This document shows, in pieces, positions 63,701 to 64,000 of a stretch of DNA of 64,000 bases (within the stretch, counting starts at the first letter, position 1; each line of letters starts with the position of its first letter). The translations under genes were made by a program, and so were the position numbers. The notes under the pieces were generated by a model that saw nothing but the letters and a program-made list of their open reading frames with translations, searched no databases and was not told the origin of the DNA. The stretch comes from Xylocopa sonorina (Eukaryota > Arthropoda > Insecta > Hymenoptera > Apidae): assembly GCF_050948175.1 (NCBI RefSeq), contig NC_135204.1, forward strand, positions 5,881,473-5,945,472, written 5' to 3'.

Positions 63701-64000
63701 TAGTAGGTATGCTGCATGATTCGACGCAAAGATTTTTGTAGCTTTTTCATAAGCTAAGGAATATGGTTACTAACATTAATCTTAAGGATTATGCATTGTA
63801 CAAATACAAAGGAAGAATTAAAGAAAAAAAAGGACACGTTAGATTAAACGTTATCGATAGTAGCATATGAAAATAGGAGGTGCTACAGTTTCATACTGCT
63901 TATACACGAGCCACTATTAGCATCAAGATCTACAAGTCAACTTGCCAGTATGCAATGGCTAGAAATGCGTATTAACGAATATCTCGTGCAATGAATTACG
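60721..64000. other. AT-rich intergenic DNA at the right edge
   Basis: Nothing here was recognised as a gene. The open frames (for example 61920-62153, 62196-62411 and 63001-63297) are short and have compositions expected of AT-rich noncoding DNA. The only structured item is a hAT-like end near 62770-62802. Regulatory DNA for ABCD or for a gene beyond the right edge may be present, but no site is assignable. Confidence 0.5.
62770..62802 (-). mobile_element. Possible hAT transposon terminus (solo)
   Basis: Read on the minus strand the segment begins CAGTGGTTCCCAATC and continues to a GGGACCC block. Both resemble the CAG.GGTTC.CAA ... GGACCCC start shared by many hAT elements. A weaker look-alike, cagtgttctcgatcccg, lies at 63030 in the opposite sense. 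I found no matching partner end or target duplication, so this may be a decayed fragment or chance. Confidence 0.25.

Noticed and set aside
1..64000. CRISPR arrays, bacterial operons, prophage, or conserved insect microRNA precursors
   Set aside because: No regularly spaced repeats, no bacterial gene organisation, and none of the common insect microRNA sequences I know was found by eye.

Overview
This is nuclear DNA of an insect, most probably a hymenopteran (bee, ant or wasp). Five protein-coding genes with GT-AG introns are visible, separated by AT-rich intergenic DNA. The promoter stretches are CpG-rich, there is abundant GA, TA and AAT microsatellite sequence, and the proteins read as insect orthologues, including the eye-development factor Glass. 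Nothing bacterial, viral or CRISPR-like was seen.

Layout from left to right. (1) 1-4059, + strand: an equilibrative nucleoside transporter (SLC29 family) in nine exons, running off the left edge. (2) 8316-10192, - strand: MAEA, a GID/CTLH E3 ubiquitin-ligase subunit, in five exons and convergent with the transporter. (3) About 11.2-38.3 kb, + strand: the corepressor CtBP. It has CpG-rich candidate first exons (near 11.78 kb and 21.83 kb), a roughly 20 kb first intron, a coding region at 32054-35885 and a long low-complexity 3' UTR. MAEA and CtBP are divergent, with an inverted pair of CCAAT boxes between them. (4) 41072-46659, - strand: glass, a five-zinc-finger transcription factor in six coding exons, tail-to-tail with CtBP. 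About 10 kb of mostly noncoding DNA lies upstream of it. (5) 56791-60197, - strand: a peroxisomal ABCD1/ABCD2-type half transporter in eight exons, followed by about 3.8 kb with no recognisable gene.

Exon boundaries were set by hand from splice consensus, reading-frame phase and agreement with the protein families. All five coding models close in phase. The genes have unrelated functions (nucleoside uptake, ubiquitin ligation, transcriptional corepression, photoreceptor fate, very-long-chain acyl-CoA import), so this is ordinary gene order rather than a functional cluster.

No undescribed system was found. The points most worth a second look are: the CtBP exon-intron junction that encodes a ready-made short isoform, and a tandem acceptor in the same gene; three short inverted-repeat transposon candidates and a decayed hAT transposase fragment; a two-hairpin motif at 50.2 kb; and an orphan 130-codon frame upstream of glass that may be a 5' exon.
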